This document shows, in pieces, positions 1-14,300 of a DNA stretch of 64,000 bases. Under the pieces are notes generated by a model that was given only the letters and a program-made list of their open reading frames with translations, was not told the DNA's origin and did not search any database. Positions within the stretch are counted from its first letter, which is position 1. Every line of letters starts with the position of its first letter. Position numbers and translations under genes: made by a program. Source of the DNA: Lateolabrax maculatus. Taxonomy: Eukaryota > Chordata > Actinopteri > Acropomatiformes > Lateolabracidae. The stretch is from NCBI GenBank assembly GCA_031216445.1, contig CM062205.1, positions 20,229,501 to 20,293,500 on the forward strand. The letters run 5' to 3'.

Positions 1-210
1 ATCAAGTAAAAGATATGAATACTTCTTCCACCCCTGCCAGGATCAGGTCAGGAGGGTACATTTGCAAACAATACGGTGCTGCCCTTCTGTGCTGAAACAG
101 TTCCTAACCCTGATTAATATTAATATAGTTTAATTATGTGACTCAGATTTAAACTGCACACTGCAACTATTCAACTATTCACTATTTAACCATCTAGAGG
201 CCCATAACTT

Positions 211-252
<42 letters not shown>
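211..252. repeat. (ATAG)n microsatellite, tail of a LINE
   Basis: About ten tandem ATAG units abut the 3' end of the minus-strand LINE fragment. Read on the minus strand the order is coding remnant, a short AT-rich stretch with AATAAA-like sequence, then CTAT repeats. This is the usual 3' tail of L2/CR1-like LINEs in fish. Confidence 0.9.
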
Positions 253-1075
253 TACTTTATTCATCCCCGAAGGGAAATTAAGTCGTCATAGCAGCCGGTA
301 TATTTGAATACAATAAAATACAATACAACAATAAAATACAATACAATAGAATAAAATAAAATTAAATTAAATGTTCCAGTATATGGAGCGGAGTGTTGTA
401 CAGGGTACACAGTGCAAGGAGACATGTAGTGCAGTTCTGTGGTGGTAGATGAGTTGTAGAGTCTTATTGCGGTTGGGAGGAACGATTTCCTGTATCCTTC
501 CTTAGAGCAGCGGGGTTGAATGAGTCTGTGGCTCAAGCTGCTCTTTAGCTTGTCCAGTGTTTTGTGGAGGGGGTGAGAGGGATTGTCCATGATCGCCAGC
601 AGTTTTGCCAGCATCCTGTCCTCCACCACCTCCTCCTCCAGGGTGACAAGCTCAGAGCCAACCACAGACTCAGCTTTCCTGATGATGTTGTTCAGTCTGT
701 TGGCATCCTTTGTCTTGATGCCCGCACCCCAGGACACCACGGCAAAGAAGATGGTGCTCGCCACAACAGACTTGTAGAAACATCTGCAGCATCTTGTTGC
801 AGACGTTAAAGGACCTGAGCCTCCTCAGGAAGTAAAGCCGGCTCAGGGACCTTCTTGTAGACGGCCTCTGTGTTGGTGGACCGGTCCAGTTTATTGTCCA
901 GTGTGACACCCAGGTACTTGTATGCAGGTACCACCTCCACATCCGTCCCACCGATGCAGACAGGAGAGGGCAGGGGCTCGTTCCTCCTGAAGTCCACCAC
1001 CATCTCCTTCGTCTTTGCCAGGTTGAGCTGCAGGCGGTTCTCCCCACACCACTTCACAAAGCATGTGGAGCAGCC
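253..1075 (-). mobile_element. 5'-truncated non-LTR retrotransposon (L2/CR1-like LINE), decayed
   Basis: Minus-strand reading gives the C-terminal part of a LINE reverse transcriptase. It carries the FLGV-type box (here YKYLGVTLDNKLD, about 950-890) followed by a C-terminal region ending in the RKSFLPTAIRLYNSS motif near 490-450. The reading is spread over three frames (about 1057-806, then about 860-760, then 764-261), so at least two frameshifts break it. The upstream part of the ORF, including the catalytic core, is missing. It lies about 350 bp upstream of the CpG-rich first exon of NIN and is not expected to code. The exact clade is uncertain. Confidence 0.85.
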
Positions 1076-1079
1076 TAGG

Positions 1080-1410
1080 GGTCACTTTACTATGTTTTCT
1101 TGCACACTGGGCCTCCATACAGGCACTTCATCATGTTTTATCTTCCATAGGGGTATTTTTCTTTTTCCAAACATGGGGGCACCAGTGTAAAGAAGGAAGT
1201 AATGGCAGTTGTCCTATTGTGCATAATGTTTAGAGTAAATATTACAGTTTCTCTGCCCCATGAGACACCAGGACGGCTGCAGTTTGTCCAAGGATGGACG
1301 GATCCTACAGTTTAACAGTTTAACTTCAACCAAGTCACACAAAAAGAGATTAAACCAACTCATAACCGTCGATAACGACAAGAAGTTTTCGTTATGTTTT
1401 AAAGCAGAGG
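1080..1410. other. Spacer between LINE and NIN first exon; nothing recognised
   Basis: No coding region, repeat or structured element was recognised here. GC content rises toward 1420, and this stretch probably holds the distal part of the NIN promoter. Confidence 0.4.
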
Positions 1411-1419
1411 AGGAGTCGT

Positions 1420-1795
1420 GTTACCGTGCCGGGGGGGCCGGACCGGGGCCGGGCCGGGGCCGGCCGGGCCTCGCAGGCTCCCGGTCACCGCCCCTTCCTC
1501 TGTCCGCCGCTTTTTCAAAATCCGCTACACGAACCGGAGGAGGATGAGACTCCGCCGAGGACACAAAGCAGCCGCCAAACCCCGAGCAGCGAGCAGCAGA
1601 CTCTCCGCTGCTGTCTGGAGATAAAACGCCTCAAACGGAACAAGGGTTTTTTTTTTTTTTAAAGAAACAAGGAGAAATTCACCCGCGACGCCGGCAGAAA
1701 TGTTGTAAAAGTTAATTTCACAGCCGCGTTTAGTTTTTTATCGCCACATTTCAGCTGGAAAAGAAACCAACTGTCGTCCGACTCCGGAGACTCTG
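1420..1795 (+). promoter_or_regulatory. NIN: NIN CpG-rich promoter and noncoding first exon
   Basis: A GC/CpG-dense block (notably 1430-1480 and 1530-1625) is followed by a clear splice donor, CTCTG|GTGAGT, with the exon ending at 1795. The coding frame of NIN opens only in the next exon, so this is interpreted as 5' UTR. The transcription start was not determined. If it lies near 1420 the leader contains short upstream ORFs: ATG at 1544 with stop at 1622-1624 (26 residues), and a two-codon ORF at 1700-1708. Confidence 0.7.
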
Positions 1796-4700
1796 GTGAG
1801 TGTTTTTCGGTTAAATAACAACGTGGAAACTGTTGGTTTCCTCCTCTTTTATTCTTTGTTTTTAATGTTTTTTCGGGATGTTGTTAACAAACAGCGACTG
1901 ACATGTTCAGTTAGCCCGGATAGCTTAGCTGCACATCACTTCCCTGTGACTAGTTCAACTAGTTTAACTAGTTTCACTAACTAAACTACAACTTTATATC
2001 TTCCCCATAAGTGACTTTAAAGTTGACTGAAGTCAGTGGAGGAAACTGCATTACTTACTGCTGACAGGGTTTTCCACTGAGTGATGAATATGAGATAATT
2101 TGCATTTAACAAGGTTTTCTTTTCATTTCTTGAGTCTTTTATTGTGTACAGGTTTCACAGCACACTTTAAAATACTTTAAAAGTGTGTGGCAAAGTTTTG
2201 TGACAAAGCTGTTTATTTATTTTTTTTATAAATGACATGTGGCCTTGAACATAGTTTAATTTAAACATACTGTAGCACTGAATTTAGTGGTTTTCACTCC
2301 CTAAAAGAAACTCTGGTGGATAAATGATGAGACTCTTGTGGTTCCCAGTTTGGATTTGTGTAACAAAACATGCAAATATTTCATCTAATTTCATGGAGTT
2401 GGACTGTGAAATGTGTTGGAAGTGAGTTAATGGCAGATGATGTAGTGCTATACATATATAATTGATTTTAGATCTCAGCAATCCCTTTTGCAAAGAAGTC
2501 TGCAAAGTTCATACTGTTTTTTTTTGTTGTTGTGCCTTTGCAAAGTAAAGCAAAAGATAATAGAAATGCAATATGTTTAAGATTATGTGGCATTGTGATA
2601 CTGGGTAGGTAACGGGTCATGGACAAACACTGGGGAAATCACTGATCCAAGCAATCCCAGACATGAGACAGTAACTTCAGACTTGTGTAATTGCTGTAGC
2701 TAATAGGCTTTTTGCTTATAAAAATGCTGGAAACTTCACTTTGTTCCATGTTTCTCTTCTATTCTGAAACGGCCAAAAGAAACATAACACACCCATCAGT
2801 GTTTCACAAGGCTGATGTTGAAGAAGAAAAAAAGTTTTGAAGTTTTTACTTTTCATGTTGACATCTGTTAGTGATGATTACCAATCACACCAGTACTAGT
2901 GAACGCTGGGATGGTGTGAGGATTAACCTCCTCCTTGTGACCTGGAGTAGAGTGATTCTTTGGCCACAGCAGCTGTCAGACCTCGGCCACCGTGGGCAGG
3001 AGGGCTACCGGGATAATTGGCTCAGTGCAAACTGAATCAGTGCAACAACACAATCAAAGTGTGGAGTATAACTTACTTTGTTAATTTGAAATACGGTCAG
3101 GCCAGTGCTGTTATGATTTTTTTTAAATATATATTTAAAAAAACACTATATAGCTTTATACAAGCTGCCTTATTGCTGAGCCATGATTTCCTTGCATTTC
3201 ATAAGCTGCAGATGCAGAATACTGATTTGGTTTTAGTTTCTATTGTCTGTGGTGAATGGGTACCCTGAGTCTGGGGTGTGGGGGACACCTGGCTGAGCGC
3301 TTGATGATCCCACTGAGAGCAGCTGGAAAAGCTGGGGTCAGGAGGCTGGTCTTTGTATAGACATGTAGGCCCAAACTGGGAAGTTTCAACTCATTAGATA
3401 TAGTGGTATGCTCTTAATTTTAAACTTAATTCACAAGGTCTTATACACAGAAATGTATGTAATACTGATGTTAAAGTAAAGTATGATGATAAAAGGGACG
3501 ACAACTTATTCATCCATTGGACAGCAAGAGATTGAAGTTGCTCCAAAAACAAAAGATGCAGGATTTAGCTTGAAAAAGTTCATATTCCAATCATAAGTAC
3601 AGAAATGTATTTCAAGGAAGGCAGTTAAAAGTGCAGAAACAGTAAGTATTTTAAATCAAGGAAAGCAAACAAGGTAAACAATGGAGTTACTATATGAACA
3701 TACAACTGGTGCCAACAGTCCCAACACTTATGTACTGTGCAGAAATGTGATGCAGTCAGGTATGAAATTTGTGGAAAGTGTTTGTAAGTAAAAATAGATA
3801 AATAGATAGCTTTACTCTGCTCAGCTCTCCATTGCTATTTCCAGTCATGTTAACTGACAGTTACCTTCCTTAAGCTTCAGGTGGCTGACCTGACATAATG
3901 ACATAACTATGAGTTATGTCATTGCTTAATTTAGTCAGACACCTTTTTTCTTTTTTTTGACCCATCATGACCTCTTGCATTTGTCTCTCAAAAAAAGATT
4001 AGCTTCTTAAATAATTACCCGGGATTCATTGTTTGTGTTTCAATTATTGCTTGAGAGAAACAAGGCCTGCTGTGTACATTTTGGTATCGTGCTGAACTGG
4101 ACTCCAGACATAACAAGGCTTTGCTCTCTGTCAAAGGATCCTCTTTGTTTTTCAATTACAGAAATCATGTACCCGAATAGAAAGTGTAATGACTTTGTCC
4201 ATGTCTCTGTAACTGAGGCTGCCGGCCAGTGAATGTTGGCTCAAAGCTTTGGTGTAACCTTCTTAATTAGTTCCTGGCTGCTTGTTCCACTTGGTTCAGT
4301 GCCGCTTCACTTTACTGTCTTTGTCCTTGGTCTTTATCACCAGTTTGAAGAGGCTTTAGTCTAACTTTTTATGATTATTCACTTTAGGATCTTTTATTTT
4401 GTCAGCCTTCACGAAATAAAATATTCTCACATTTTGATATTATATTTATTGACGCTGTTTATAACAATACTGACATGTGTTTTAAACTTTTTATGGAAGC
4501 GTGCCTCGGATTGAATCACATGGATCATGAAACATCCCAGTTAGAGGCGTCATTGTCAGTCTCAGTGTCAGTCATGTCTATCAATTCACCTGATTGTCTA
4601 ATCATTCTAATTGGATTAGCCAAAGCCTCCACCACAAATGACGCTGGAGCAGTATGTCGGTAGCACAGTCGCTCAGCGACACTCCGATGAAGGTGCTTTT

Positions 4701-4939
4701 AGGATTGCATGCTGTTGAGATTAATGTTTCCACCCTGTTTGTGAGTATATTTTAACAGTGACTTGATATATTATGCTGTAAATTTAGAGTAAAGAGATTT
4801 TGTCTTCTTGTTTAGATTTGTAAAAGTGATTTAAGTTGAATTCTGCTAGTGTTCTGGCATATCGCTCTGGATATATAGGTCAGTAAAAATGTGATGGAAG
4901 TGCGATTAAAAACAAGGATTTCCCTTCCTTTTCTTTCAG
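1796..4939 (+). other. NIN: NIN intron 1 (about 3.1 kb)
   Basis: No ORF with coding character was found. It contains an AT-only palindrome near 3118-3145. Around 4460-4680 there is a less AT-skewed stretch with clustered TAATC/ATTA-type homeodomain core motifs that could be a conserved noncoding element. Otherwise nothing was recognised. Confidence 0.5.
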
Positions 4940-7900
4940 GGCAGGGTGCTGTCCTGTGGGATGGATGACACCCAAGAGCAGGACCACTACGAGGAGCGCC
5001 TAAAAGAAGTTTTTGACAGTTTTGATGCCAGCGGCTCCGGCTCACTGTGCCCGGAGGAACTCTCTGAACTCTGCCAGTCCCTGCACCTGGATGATGCCAC
5101 ACCAGCACTTCTCCATACACTACTGCAGAACCAGGACCGCCTCACTGCCAGGGTAAGTTTATTCCTCTGCCACTGGGGGAATAAAAGCAAGCGTTTTTGT
5201 CTTACGGTGTGTGTTATGGTTTAAAAAATATTATTTTTGTTGCTGTTGCTGTTTCTGATGTACATGAGTTGTGGCCTTTTGGCTTTCCTGTGTGTAGGGT
5301 TCTCAGCATCCTTTGAATCTGGCAGGCGCCTGTTGTGAGCCACTCCAACTTTCAGTCTCTTCAGGTCTTTGTGTCTCCAGGCTTTTGGGTGCTTTGTTAG
5401 CTGTCTTGTTGAGGAGCAAATGTGGCCCCATCAGCCCTGATCCCAGGTGTCTGTCGTCAAGACAACCAAGCCAGCTAATCACCATTCAAAGATGCATTTC
5501 TTTGAGGGTGCTCCATGTGGAAATGTATGAAATAGGAAGGACACTGGTCTAATCTGCACGATGGACTCCAGTTTTTATAAAATGTATTGTACATTTAGAG
5601 GATCTCAAGTGTGAAATTTTTATCTTAGCAGCCTAAAGTAGAAGGATGAGATATATTCCCAATAGCTTACCTCCACACTTTTTTAAGTTATTTGTATATA
5701 AGCGTGTGGACAGACGGATTGGCTATTGTCTTGCATGTGCGGGTGTGTGTGGGTGGGGTAAGTGTTAGCAGAGGGCAAGTGAACTGATTACCTACCCCAC
5801 GGCATCCAACAATAAAGTCAAAAAAGAAAAAAAAACACATAGAGCCGGCAGCCGCCAGCCTCAGTGCACAAAGAAAATCTCCATATTCAGGGTTAGCAGC
5901 TGTTGATTCTTGAAGTGTGACCTCCCAGCTCCTACTCAACAAACCCTCCTCCACCCAGACACCCAGGGACACCCAGCCTCCACCCGGCACATGGGGAATT
6001 GCATCCAGTCTTAGGAATTTCATGAACCATTGCTTTGTTTTTTTCTTTGCTTCACATACTAAGCATTGCTGGCATTTTCTCACATTTATGTAAGATTATA
6101 ATTCAGTATCTCTCTTTTCAGGTTGACTTTGACCAGTTCAAGAATGCATTGATTTTGGTATTATCATCGACTATTGAGCCACCACAAGCAGAACCTTGTC
6201 AGGAAGAGACCTTGTCAAAACCAGGTAAAGTCTAGATTCAACATAGATTCACACATACAAATGTCCTTAAAATGTGTGCCGTGTCAGCCTGAAAACAAGT
6301 AACACAGCATGAAGCCATATCATTAACCTAATATGTAATTTATGTCAGGAGTTTAACGTTTAACTTTAAGGAGACCTTTTCCATTCAAGTCAACCAAGCG
6401 GAGAAGGTGAAGGCTGAATGAGGCGAACAGCCGCCGTGCTGATTCAGCTGTAAATCTACATACAGAGGCACAGAGCCAGAAACCCAAAGCCAATTAGCTG
6501 GCAGTTGAGTTTGCACCGTCATGGTTGGACCACTGGCATGGTTTGTTGTAGTTAACCCAAAGTGGATTTATACTCAGCTATTTTTTGGAAACATTTGTTT
6601 ATACTCCCAACTTTTTCCCAACAAGTCACGGACTAGTTCACATCTCACTCTGGTGATCACAAGACTGACCATACACCCTGACTCAGCATAACTAAACCAC
6701 GCTTAAATGTTGTGATACTTGTGTTACAAGATAATATGAAGTCTGATCCCTGTCTTCACTGTCAATATTTATATTTATGTCTTACTATCAATGACGCATA
6801 AAGTCTATTAAACCTGCAAAGTTCCAGTAATGTTTTCTCTGCAGTTTGCACCTGAAACACTCTTGACCTTTAGTTTCCTGTCTGTTCATTCAAACAAATG
6901 AGAACATGTTGCTCTAAAAAATTCTTTGGTTGCCACTTTTGGAGAAGTTGTTACTTTTGGAGAAGTAGCTTCTGAAGGCTGAGGCAAATATTAGTCATTG
7001 AACATATTTTCTTTCTTTATTTAATAATGTCCTCTGTTGAGTCAACCCTACTGTGACAACGAAGTTCAAGTAATTATGACTATTTATTGTATTTTACAGT
7101 TTCTTGTCATTATATCTCCTTAGATTCTCCTGAGATCCAGCCAAAGTTTGTGAAGGGCAGTAAACGCTATGGCCGCCGCTCCACGCCGGAGTTTATAGAG
7201 TCTATTTCAGACCTGTCTGAAGTTAGAAATCCAAACCCGGTGGACGAGAAGGATCTGGAGGACAACTATGACTCGGCTGTTCCAAGGAAGCGTGAGGTAA
7301 AAGGCTAAGACTGATGTTCTCTGAGTTTTTCCAGTACCGTTCTGAACCTCCAGACACTCGGATGCCGTCCTTATCGCCTCCTGTCCTTGCATGCACCGTT
7401 CTTTCTTGGCAGCTGAAGACTGGCAGCGAGGTGTTATTCTTAGCTAATCAGCTTAGTGGCATGCAGGGCAGATCCTGAAATGTAATATAGACACTCAAAC
7501 GAAGGATTCACAAGGCCCTGTTCATTGCATAACAACGCAGCGCCGTCTGTAAATAACACTTTGAGCATCATTACTGTTTAATTAGCCTTGGGTAATCAAG
7601 ATGTAACCGCAATGTTTGTGTAGCATCACACAGTGTTGTCAGTTTAATGTGTCATGATGTGAATCTGCGTGAGCTGAACAGTGTTCATTGTTGAGTTGAA
7701 CTTGTGTTGAGTGTATATATGCTGACTGTGATGTGGTGGTCAAGGCAACAGCATAGTGTTTTGGGAATTTACTTTGTCATGTCCAAACAGATCAGAGTTT
7801 TCAGCAGACAAAAAGGAAATATTGACAGCCATAAACAGTACAATCAGAGGCTTGTGGTGTTTATGGTTGTCAATATTTCCTTATATTTAAGGTTGACAGT

Positions 7901-10900
7901 AGGTGCCTCCCATTGTCTGCACAGCACAGAAGTGGCTTGAATGCGACATGCTTCCGTGCCACAGGGTTGTATAGTATTCGTTTAGTCATGGTAATGCACA
8001 GCTGAACACTCTGCAGGGTTACTCTGGTTGATCTTCCAGATCCTTTTCTTGGATTATCCTGCTCTCAATGCTGACATACACAGTTGATTGACATATGTAC
8101 GGAGGTCTAAGCTTACACTTTGTGCGTCCGTGGCCTGCAACAGAAATCAGGTTGGGAAATTTACAGTAACACCAGCAAGAAGTTCCATTTTGTCCTGAAA
8201 ATGTATATGACTGTGAAGTAGTAGGGCTGTACTGTCGAGTAATGGATTAGTTTAACTATTTTGTTAATCGATAGTCTATGTAATTGATCAAGAAAACATT
8301 TTGAAGATTCACTAGATTCACAGAATTTGCCGACTTTTCTCTGTTTTATATCATTTTAAATTGCATCTGTTTTGGTTTTGGACTGTTTGGTTGCACAGCA
8401 CAAGCAATTTAAAGATATCACCTTGGGCTTTAAGAAACTGATCACTATTTTGTGACGTGTTATAGACTAAACGATTAATTGATTATTCGAAAGATTTATC
8501 TAAAGATAATGAAAATAATGATTAGATGCAGCCCTATGTTTAAGTTTTTAGTAAGTATAGGATTTACTGACTGCTGCGGCCTTTGTGCAACAGGTTCATT
8601 TTTCATACTAATGCCAGGTTGAATGTGCAAGCATGGATGTGCTGCAGCAGAATAAATCACGACAAAGAATAAGTCCCCAACTGGTCACCAAAACGGTACG
8701 ATGATGGCCGGTTCAGCTTGTGCACGGATGGATGTGTTAATATTCTGTGCATTGTCTGTGCTCCTGACTCCACCCCAGATGCCTGCCAGCACCAAGACAA
8801 ACACTATTCGAGACATTGAACTGAAGCGTGTCTTGGGATTGACTAATCTAGGTTGCAACAATGCTACAATGTCCGGCCTGGGGACCAGCAGATGGGGATG
8901 GGTCAGGGGGCTCTGCCACAGGCCTGGTGCTTTGGGAGGAGGAGGGTGTAAGACTGTGACAGAGGAACAATGAGCCCTACTACCCCCACCCTCATGGATG
9001 CCTATAGACCATGTATCAAAACGCCACTTTCAGAACCCCATCTGTTCTTCATTCCCTCACTGTTTGCCTCCCAAACAATAGATGGCCACGCTGGGATTGG
9101 GTTGGAGCACAGTGGGTCAAACCCAAATAAACCCCTCCTCCTTTCATATTTCGTAACAAGCACAAAACACATAACTTTAAAATCTTAAAACTCTACTGGT
9201 ACTCAAATTTGTGTTTAAATGTAAGAAAAACAAATTTGGTTATTTGCAGTATTTTAAAAACGCGTTTCCTGAGTGAGTGTTTCATTTTCAGCAGCTGCTC
9301 CTCATTTATGCAATTTTAACTTTTAGTTTTTTAATGTTGCACATTGGCATGAAGAATATACTATCAACATGTTAAAAGATAAAAGAAAATAAAGAAAAGT
9401 GTGTCCGTCCACATTTTATCCATTATTCCCACCGTTCCCGATTTGCCCACTGACCTTCCCTTGTACTTGTGCCATCACAAAAGCTCTCTTGTGACACCCC
9501 AGCCCCCCTTTCCTCCCAGACACAACTTTGCCTAATTTTAAAACATGTTTGAACTTAAAAACTGCTGATTGTCACATGAGGAAATCTGCTTGCGGGGATA
9601 TTTGAATGTGGTAATTTTTTCTGAAACGAGTTTCTTAAATTTTGATTCTTTACAACAAAAGAACATGTTTGTGGCTCTTCTCTTTAACAGCGCTGGAATG
9701 CTCACCAAACAAGTCCAGAGGAGTATGAGGCAGAAGGTACGACAAAGTCGCACTATTTTTGGAAAAATGTACCTCATAGATGTTTGTCAGTAAATAATCA
9801 CTGTCTCACCTTGTGTGTAGGCCAGATGCAGCTCTGGAACCCAGATGAGCCGAGCACACCTCGGGGAGCCAACCTTCCTCTGTCGACCTCTTTAGAGGAG
9901 AGACTGCGTGAAGCCTGCGACGAGCTGGCGATATCATGGGACGGATGTGCCGGTCACGCTGAACTGCTCGCTCTGTGTGAACACCTGGGCCTGGAGGTGA
10001 GAGACAGTTTATTTCAGGGCTGTTTTTCAAAACCACTCCCTTTTAAAATTTCTACTTCATTACATTAGGAAAAGTACACACTATATATATCATATACAGA
10101 TATGTGGCTGCAACTACTTTATTTTCATCATCGATTAATTTGCTGGGTATTTTCTCAATTCATCAGTTAAGCTGACTTATATTACAAAAACCCAAAAATT
10201 ATGTTCAACAAAATAAAACAGAAAACCTTTTGAATTTTTGAAGCTGGAACCAATAAATTACTTAAACAATTGATTATCAAAATAGTTTCTGGTAAATTTT
10301 CAGTCGATTCGTTATAATAATTGCAGCCCTACATAGATATAAACTAACTATGAAAGTTAAAAATAACTCACACACATATTCAGTATAAAGAAAATACCTA
10401 GTCTCCCTAGCAAATGTTGCTACTTCAAAAAAAACTTTGAATTTATTTTTCAGATAAATGTGGATGTGATCCAGAGTCTAACCAGCGATGGATTGATGAA
10501 TGTTGAGGAGTTTGTTTCCAGGGTTGTAAACCACAACAAACCCCCCACACCGTCCGCCTCCACACCCTACAGACAGCTCAAACGACACCACTCCACTCAG
10601 GTACGTTATTTGTTTGTTGAGCTCTACAAGGTCACAAGATGTGGTGTAATTCCCTTGTTGTTAATTAATTTATTTTAAATAATTATTTTTTCATTGTTAT
10701 CTTTACTATTTATTTTTTTTTTAATAGATAGTATTGCATCGAACGATGCATAAAACAAATTGTTTATTGACAAAAACATTTTTCCTTTCTAGTAATTTTG
10801 GAGATGAACTCTGTTTTCTCTAGTAAAAAGACACATTTTTTCTCCATACAGCCCTTTGACGAGGGAGGCCGTAGGATAGCCACTCCTTCTGTCCTGACCA

Positions 10901-11381
10901 GCACCATCGGCATGCGTCTCTTCTCCACCCTCGATGATGGTACCGGTTTCACTCCAGTCGAATGCATCCTAGATGCCTGGATGGAAGAGGGAATAGAAAA
11001 CAGCACTGAGATCCTGCAGGTACCGCACTGTACTTATTCTTCTAACTATGACTGTAGCCATTAGTCTCAATTATTCAGCATTTTTTGTCAGAAAGACAGC
11101 TGATGACAGGAAGGAGTCAGATTTACAGTTCTGTGTTGTTTAAGAGAAAATGGTTCATAAAACTTCAATTACTCTGTGATGCAAAAATAATTTACTGAAA
11201 TATTTGCAAAAAAGATAAGTATATAATTAAACATTTTTTTGCAGGCTTTGAATTTCAGTCTAGATGGAAAACTGAGTCTTAGTGATCTCACCATGGCACT
11301 TGAGAATGAGCTACTCGTTGCTAAGAATGGGATTCACCAAGCGGCACTGGCAAGCTTCAAAGCTGAGATCAGATATCTTCT
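4940..11381 (+). CDS. NIN: NIN N-terminal exons (EF-hand and conserved head)
   Basis: Exons at 4940-5152 (ATG at 4961), 6122-6224, 7124-7296, 9691-9736 (46 nt), 9821-9996, 10454-10600, 10852-11019 and 11245-11381. The first coding exon holds an EF-hand with loop DASGSGSLCPEE, which has acceptable ligands at positions 1, 3, 5 and 12. The next exons carry VDFDQFKNALILVLS, KFVKGSKRYGRRSTPEF, MQLWNPDEP and the TPSASTPYRQLKRH block. ALNFSLDGKLSLSDLTMALENELL near 11245-11320 looks like a further degenerate EF-hand. Residues 1 to about 380 form the head before the coiled coil. Confidence 0.95.
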
Positions 11382-14300
11382 GTGAGTATGAGTCATCCCC
11401 ATAAAGCAGCTCATTCAGATCTTAATACTTACTTGTATCTGATTTAATATATTTTGAATGATTTTGAACCTGTTGGACTGAAATAAAACAAAAAAACCTG
11501 CAGTATTATTGTTTGTTTCTGTTATATGTCATGGGTAAATCTTTGTTTTTTTTCTCTTGTCAGAGAGCGTGCAGACAGAGAACTCAGGGAAAAAGAGAAA
11601 ATCCGATCTGACCTGGAAAAAGCAGAGAAATTGAAAACTCAGCTCGCCGCTGAGGTGGATGAACATCACTCTGCGATTGAGTACACGAATAACCTCAATC
11701 TCAGGTACTTTATCCCTCAGGTTACACCAATTGTCCCTTTTTCTTTTTCTCCGTCTACTAAGATGTACACAATAATTTAATTGATTAATGTTTAATTGTG
11801 ACTTCTTTCTCTTTGCCCGAATGTTTACAGGAAGCTTGAACAGGACCAGAAAGAGAAGCTAGCAGCAGTGCGATCAGAGCTGATGAAGGAGATGGACCAG
11901 ATCCAGCAGCAGGCCGGCCTGCAGCGCGAGGAACTGGAAGCAGAGGTCGAGAAGATCAGGGCGGATGAATCTTTCCTCAGAGACCACCTCTCCATCTCTG
12001 TGAAGGTACCAAAAAGATTTGATTCTGATTCTGATAATCATATGCTTATCCAAAAACAACATTTTTATTTTGTATTTTCTATGTTTTTTTAATTTTTAGG
12101 AAAACAGACGTCTTGAAATGGAGTTGCTGGACAGCACCGAAAAACTAGTGGAGGCACAAACTCAAATTACAAAACTCCAAACAAGTTTGGACAACATTAT
12201 GAAAGAAAAGGTACTGAGACATTTTATGGCTATCTGTAAGGGGCTTTTGGCATTTCAATACTGTCTTTCTCTATTTTTGGAACATACACATACACACCAT
12301 TTTCTTTTATATCTTTGTTTTTTATGCTTGACTTTTTGTTTATGATTTGATTTTCTGGGTTCGCTCTCCTGGCTCTTTTTGTTTGTTTTATGTTTTCTGT
12401 GCAAACAAACTACTAACTTGTAAATTATCTTATTTTCTTTAGTTTGGGGAATTGGACCCTAGCAGTGCAGACTTCTTCCTCCAAGAGGAACGTATTAAAC
12501 AACTACGCAGTGGCTACGAAGCTCAGTACAGGGTAATTGCATCTAAATAACAAAAAGTGCAAGATAATTCGAAAAATCGAACTGAAAAAAAGATACTGTG
12601 GTGAGAGGGCCAATTATTTGTATTCATTACACACATGTTTAACTCTTACTGCTGTCATTTTATAGGAACTACAGGATCGTATTGATGAACTGCAGTCAGA
12701 GTTGCAGGAGTTCCACAGTCTTGGACGAGTTAATCAGCCGTGCCACAAACCTCTCTCTGAAGAGCTGGAGAGTAAAAGCCCTGGCATGGAGTCTGATCCA
12801 GGTAGGCCTAATGAATACTTGCACCACAAATACACACAGAGTCCCTGGAGATCTCATTACCGAGCACTAACTACATCTCTTCATGACAACACTAAGTACA
12901 TAGACATTTGGCAAAGAAAGAAGGAAAGCCTGTTTCAAATGTCACCAGCTTCACCAACTTGACTATTTGCAGGTATCGGTTCAGATGAAGTTCAGCCGTT
13001 CAGCATGAGCCTTGAGGCAGAGATGATGTTGGAGCAGCTGAAGGAGCAGCACCTTCAGGAAATGGAGGATTTGCGAAACCAGCTGGAAAGCAAGGTTTGT
13101 CGAGTAGACGCCTTATATTTCATTTTGATAGATGTACGTGTACATTAGAACGGTATTGATCTTCTCATTTCAACTCTTTAATACCTATACATTCTTTATA
13201 TAACCACAGATCAGTGAATTTGATAAGATGATATCAAAGCAGAGGGTGACCCATGAGGACCAGAAGGCTGCCTTAGCCCTCCAGTACCAGCAGGATGTCC
13301 AGGCTTTGAGAGAGGAGATGGCCAGTATTCAGAGCCACACACAGGAGCTCCAGAGCCAGCTTGAGCAGGCGGAGCTGGAGCGAACTTGTCTGGAGCAGAA
13401 GCAGGCCGAGGAGAGGGAAGAGCTCGAGAATCTGCAAGAGGAGGAAGTGGGAACTCTCAGACAACAACTGCTAGAGGCCCACACCTACGCTGCAGACCTG
13501 GAGGACCAGTTGAAGACCCTCGAAGCCCAACAGGCAGAGACGGATGAAAACCTTGTAAATGAGATGGACGAGCTGAAGAAACAACACGCCATTGAGATTA
13601 AGAAACTGGAGGAGGAGCATGTAGAGCTTTCTGAAGCCAGACTGCAAGAGGAGAGAAATAAACTGCAGGAAGAAAAGGCTGAGTCGGAGAAGAGATTATT
13701 AAACGATTACGAAAGAGAAAAGGCTCTATTGCAACAAAGCCATGAGGAAGAACTGAAGGCCAGACTAGAGGAGGCAAAGGTGAGGTTTGAGGAAGAGCGT
13801 GATGAGATTGTGCAGAGACTGACAGAGCAGTGGCAGAAAGAGAGGGCTCAGCTGGATGAGCAGAATAATGAGTCTCTGCAGGTGCTGCTGGAGGAAGAGA
13901 TGTTGAGACTTGTCAGGGAACAAGAAGAGAAGGAGGGCAAGCTCAGGGAGCAGTGGGAGAGGGAACGAGCCCAGCTTCAGGAGCGTCACGAGGAGGCTCT
14001 GCTCGACAGAATACTGCAAGAAAGGTTGCAGTTACAAGAGCAGTTTGAGCAGAGGGAGAAAAAGATGAAGGAGGAGTGGGAGAGGGAGAGACTGCAACTA
14101 GAGGAGGATTACGAAGGGATGCTCCAGGATAGGCTGAGTGAAGAGAGGGAGAAGCTTGAGACAGAGAGGGAGGAGGTGGAGAAGAGGCTAGAATGCTTAA
14201 TGGCAGAGGAGAAGGCTCGTCTAGAGGAGAGCCACCGAGAGGCCATGAAGGAGCTGACTGTCAAACACACTGCGGAGAGGGATGCTCTCAGCAGCATGTT

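Noticed and set aside
253..1075. LINE fragment as a host gene
   Set aside because: Frameshifts, missing 5' part and a CTAT tail identify a dead retrotransposon.
4946..4960. GTG at 4946 as NIN start
   Set aside because: The ATG at 4961 gives the family-typical MDD...EERLKE N-terminus; the upstream codons are leader.
5688..6083. 131-codon minus-strand ORF in a NIN intron
   Set aside because: Poly-Phe and Thr/His-rich low complexity, no splice or homology support.
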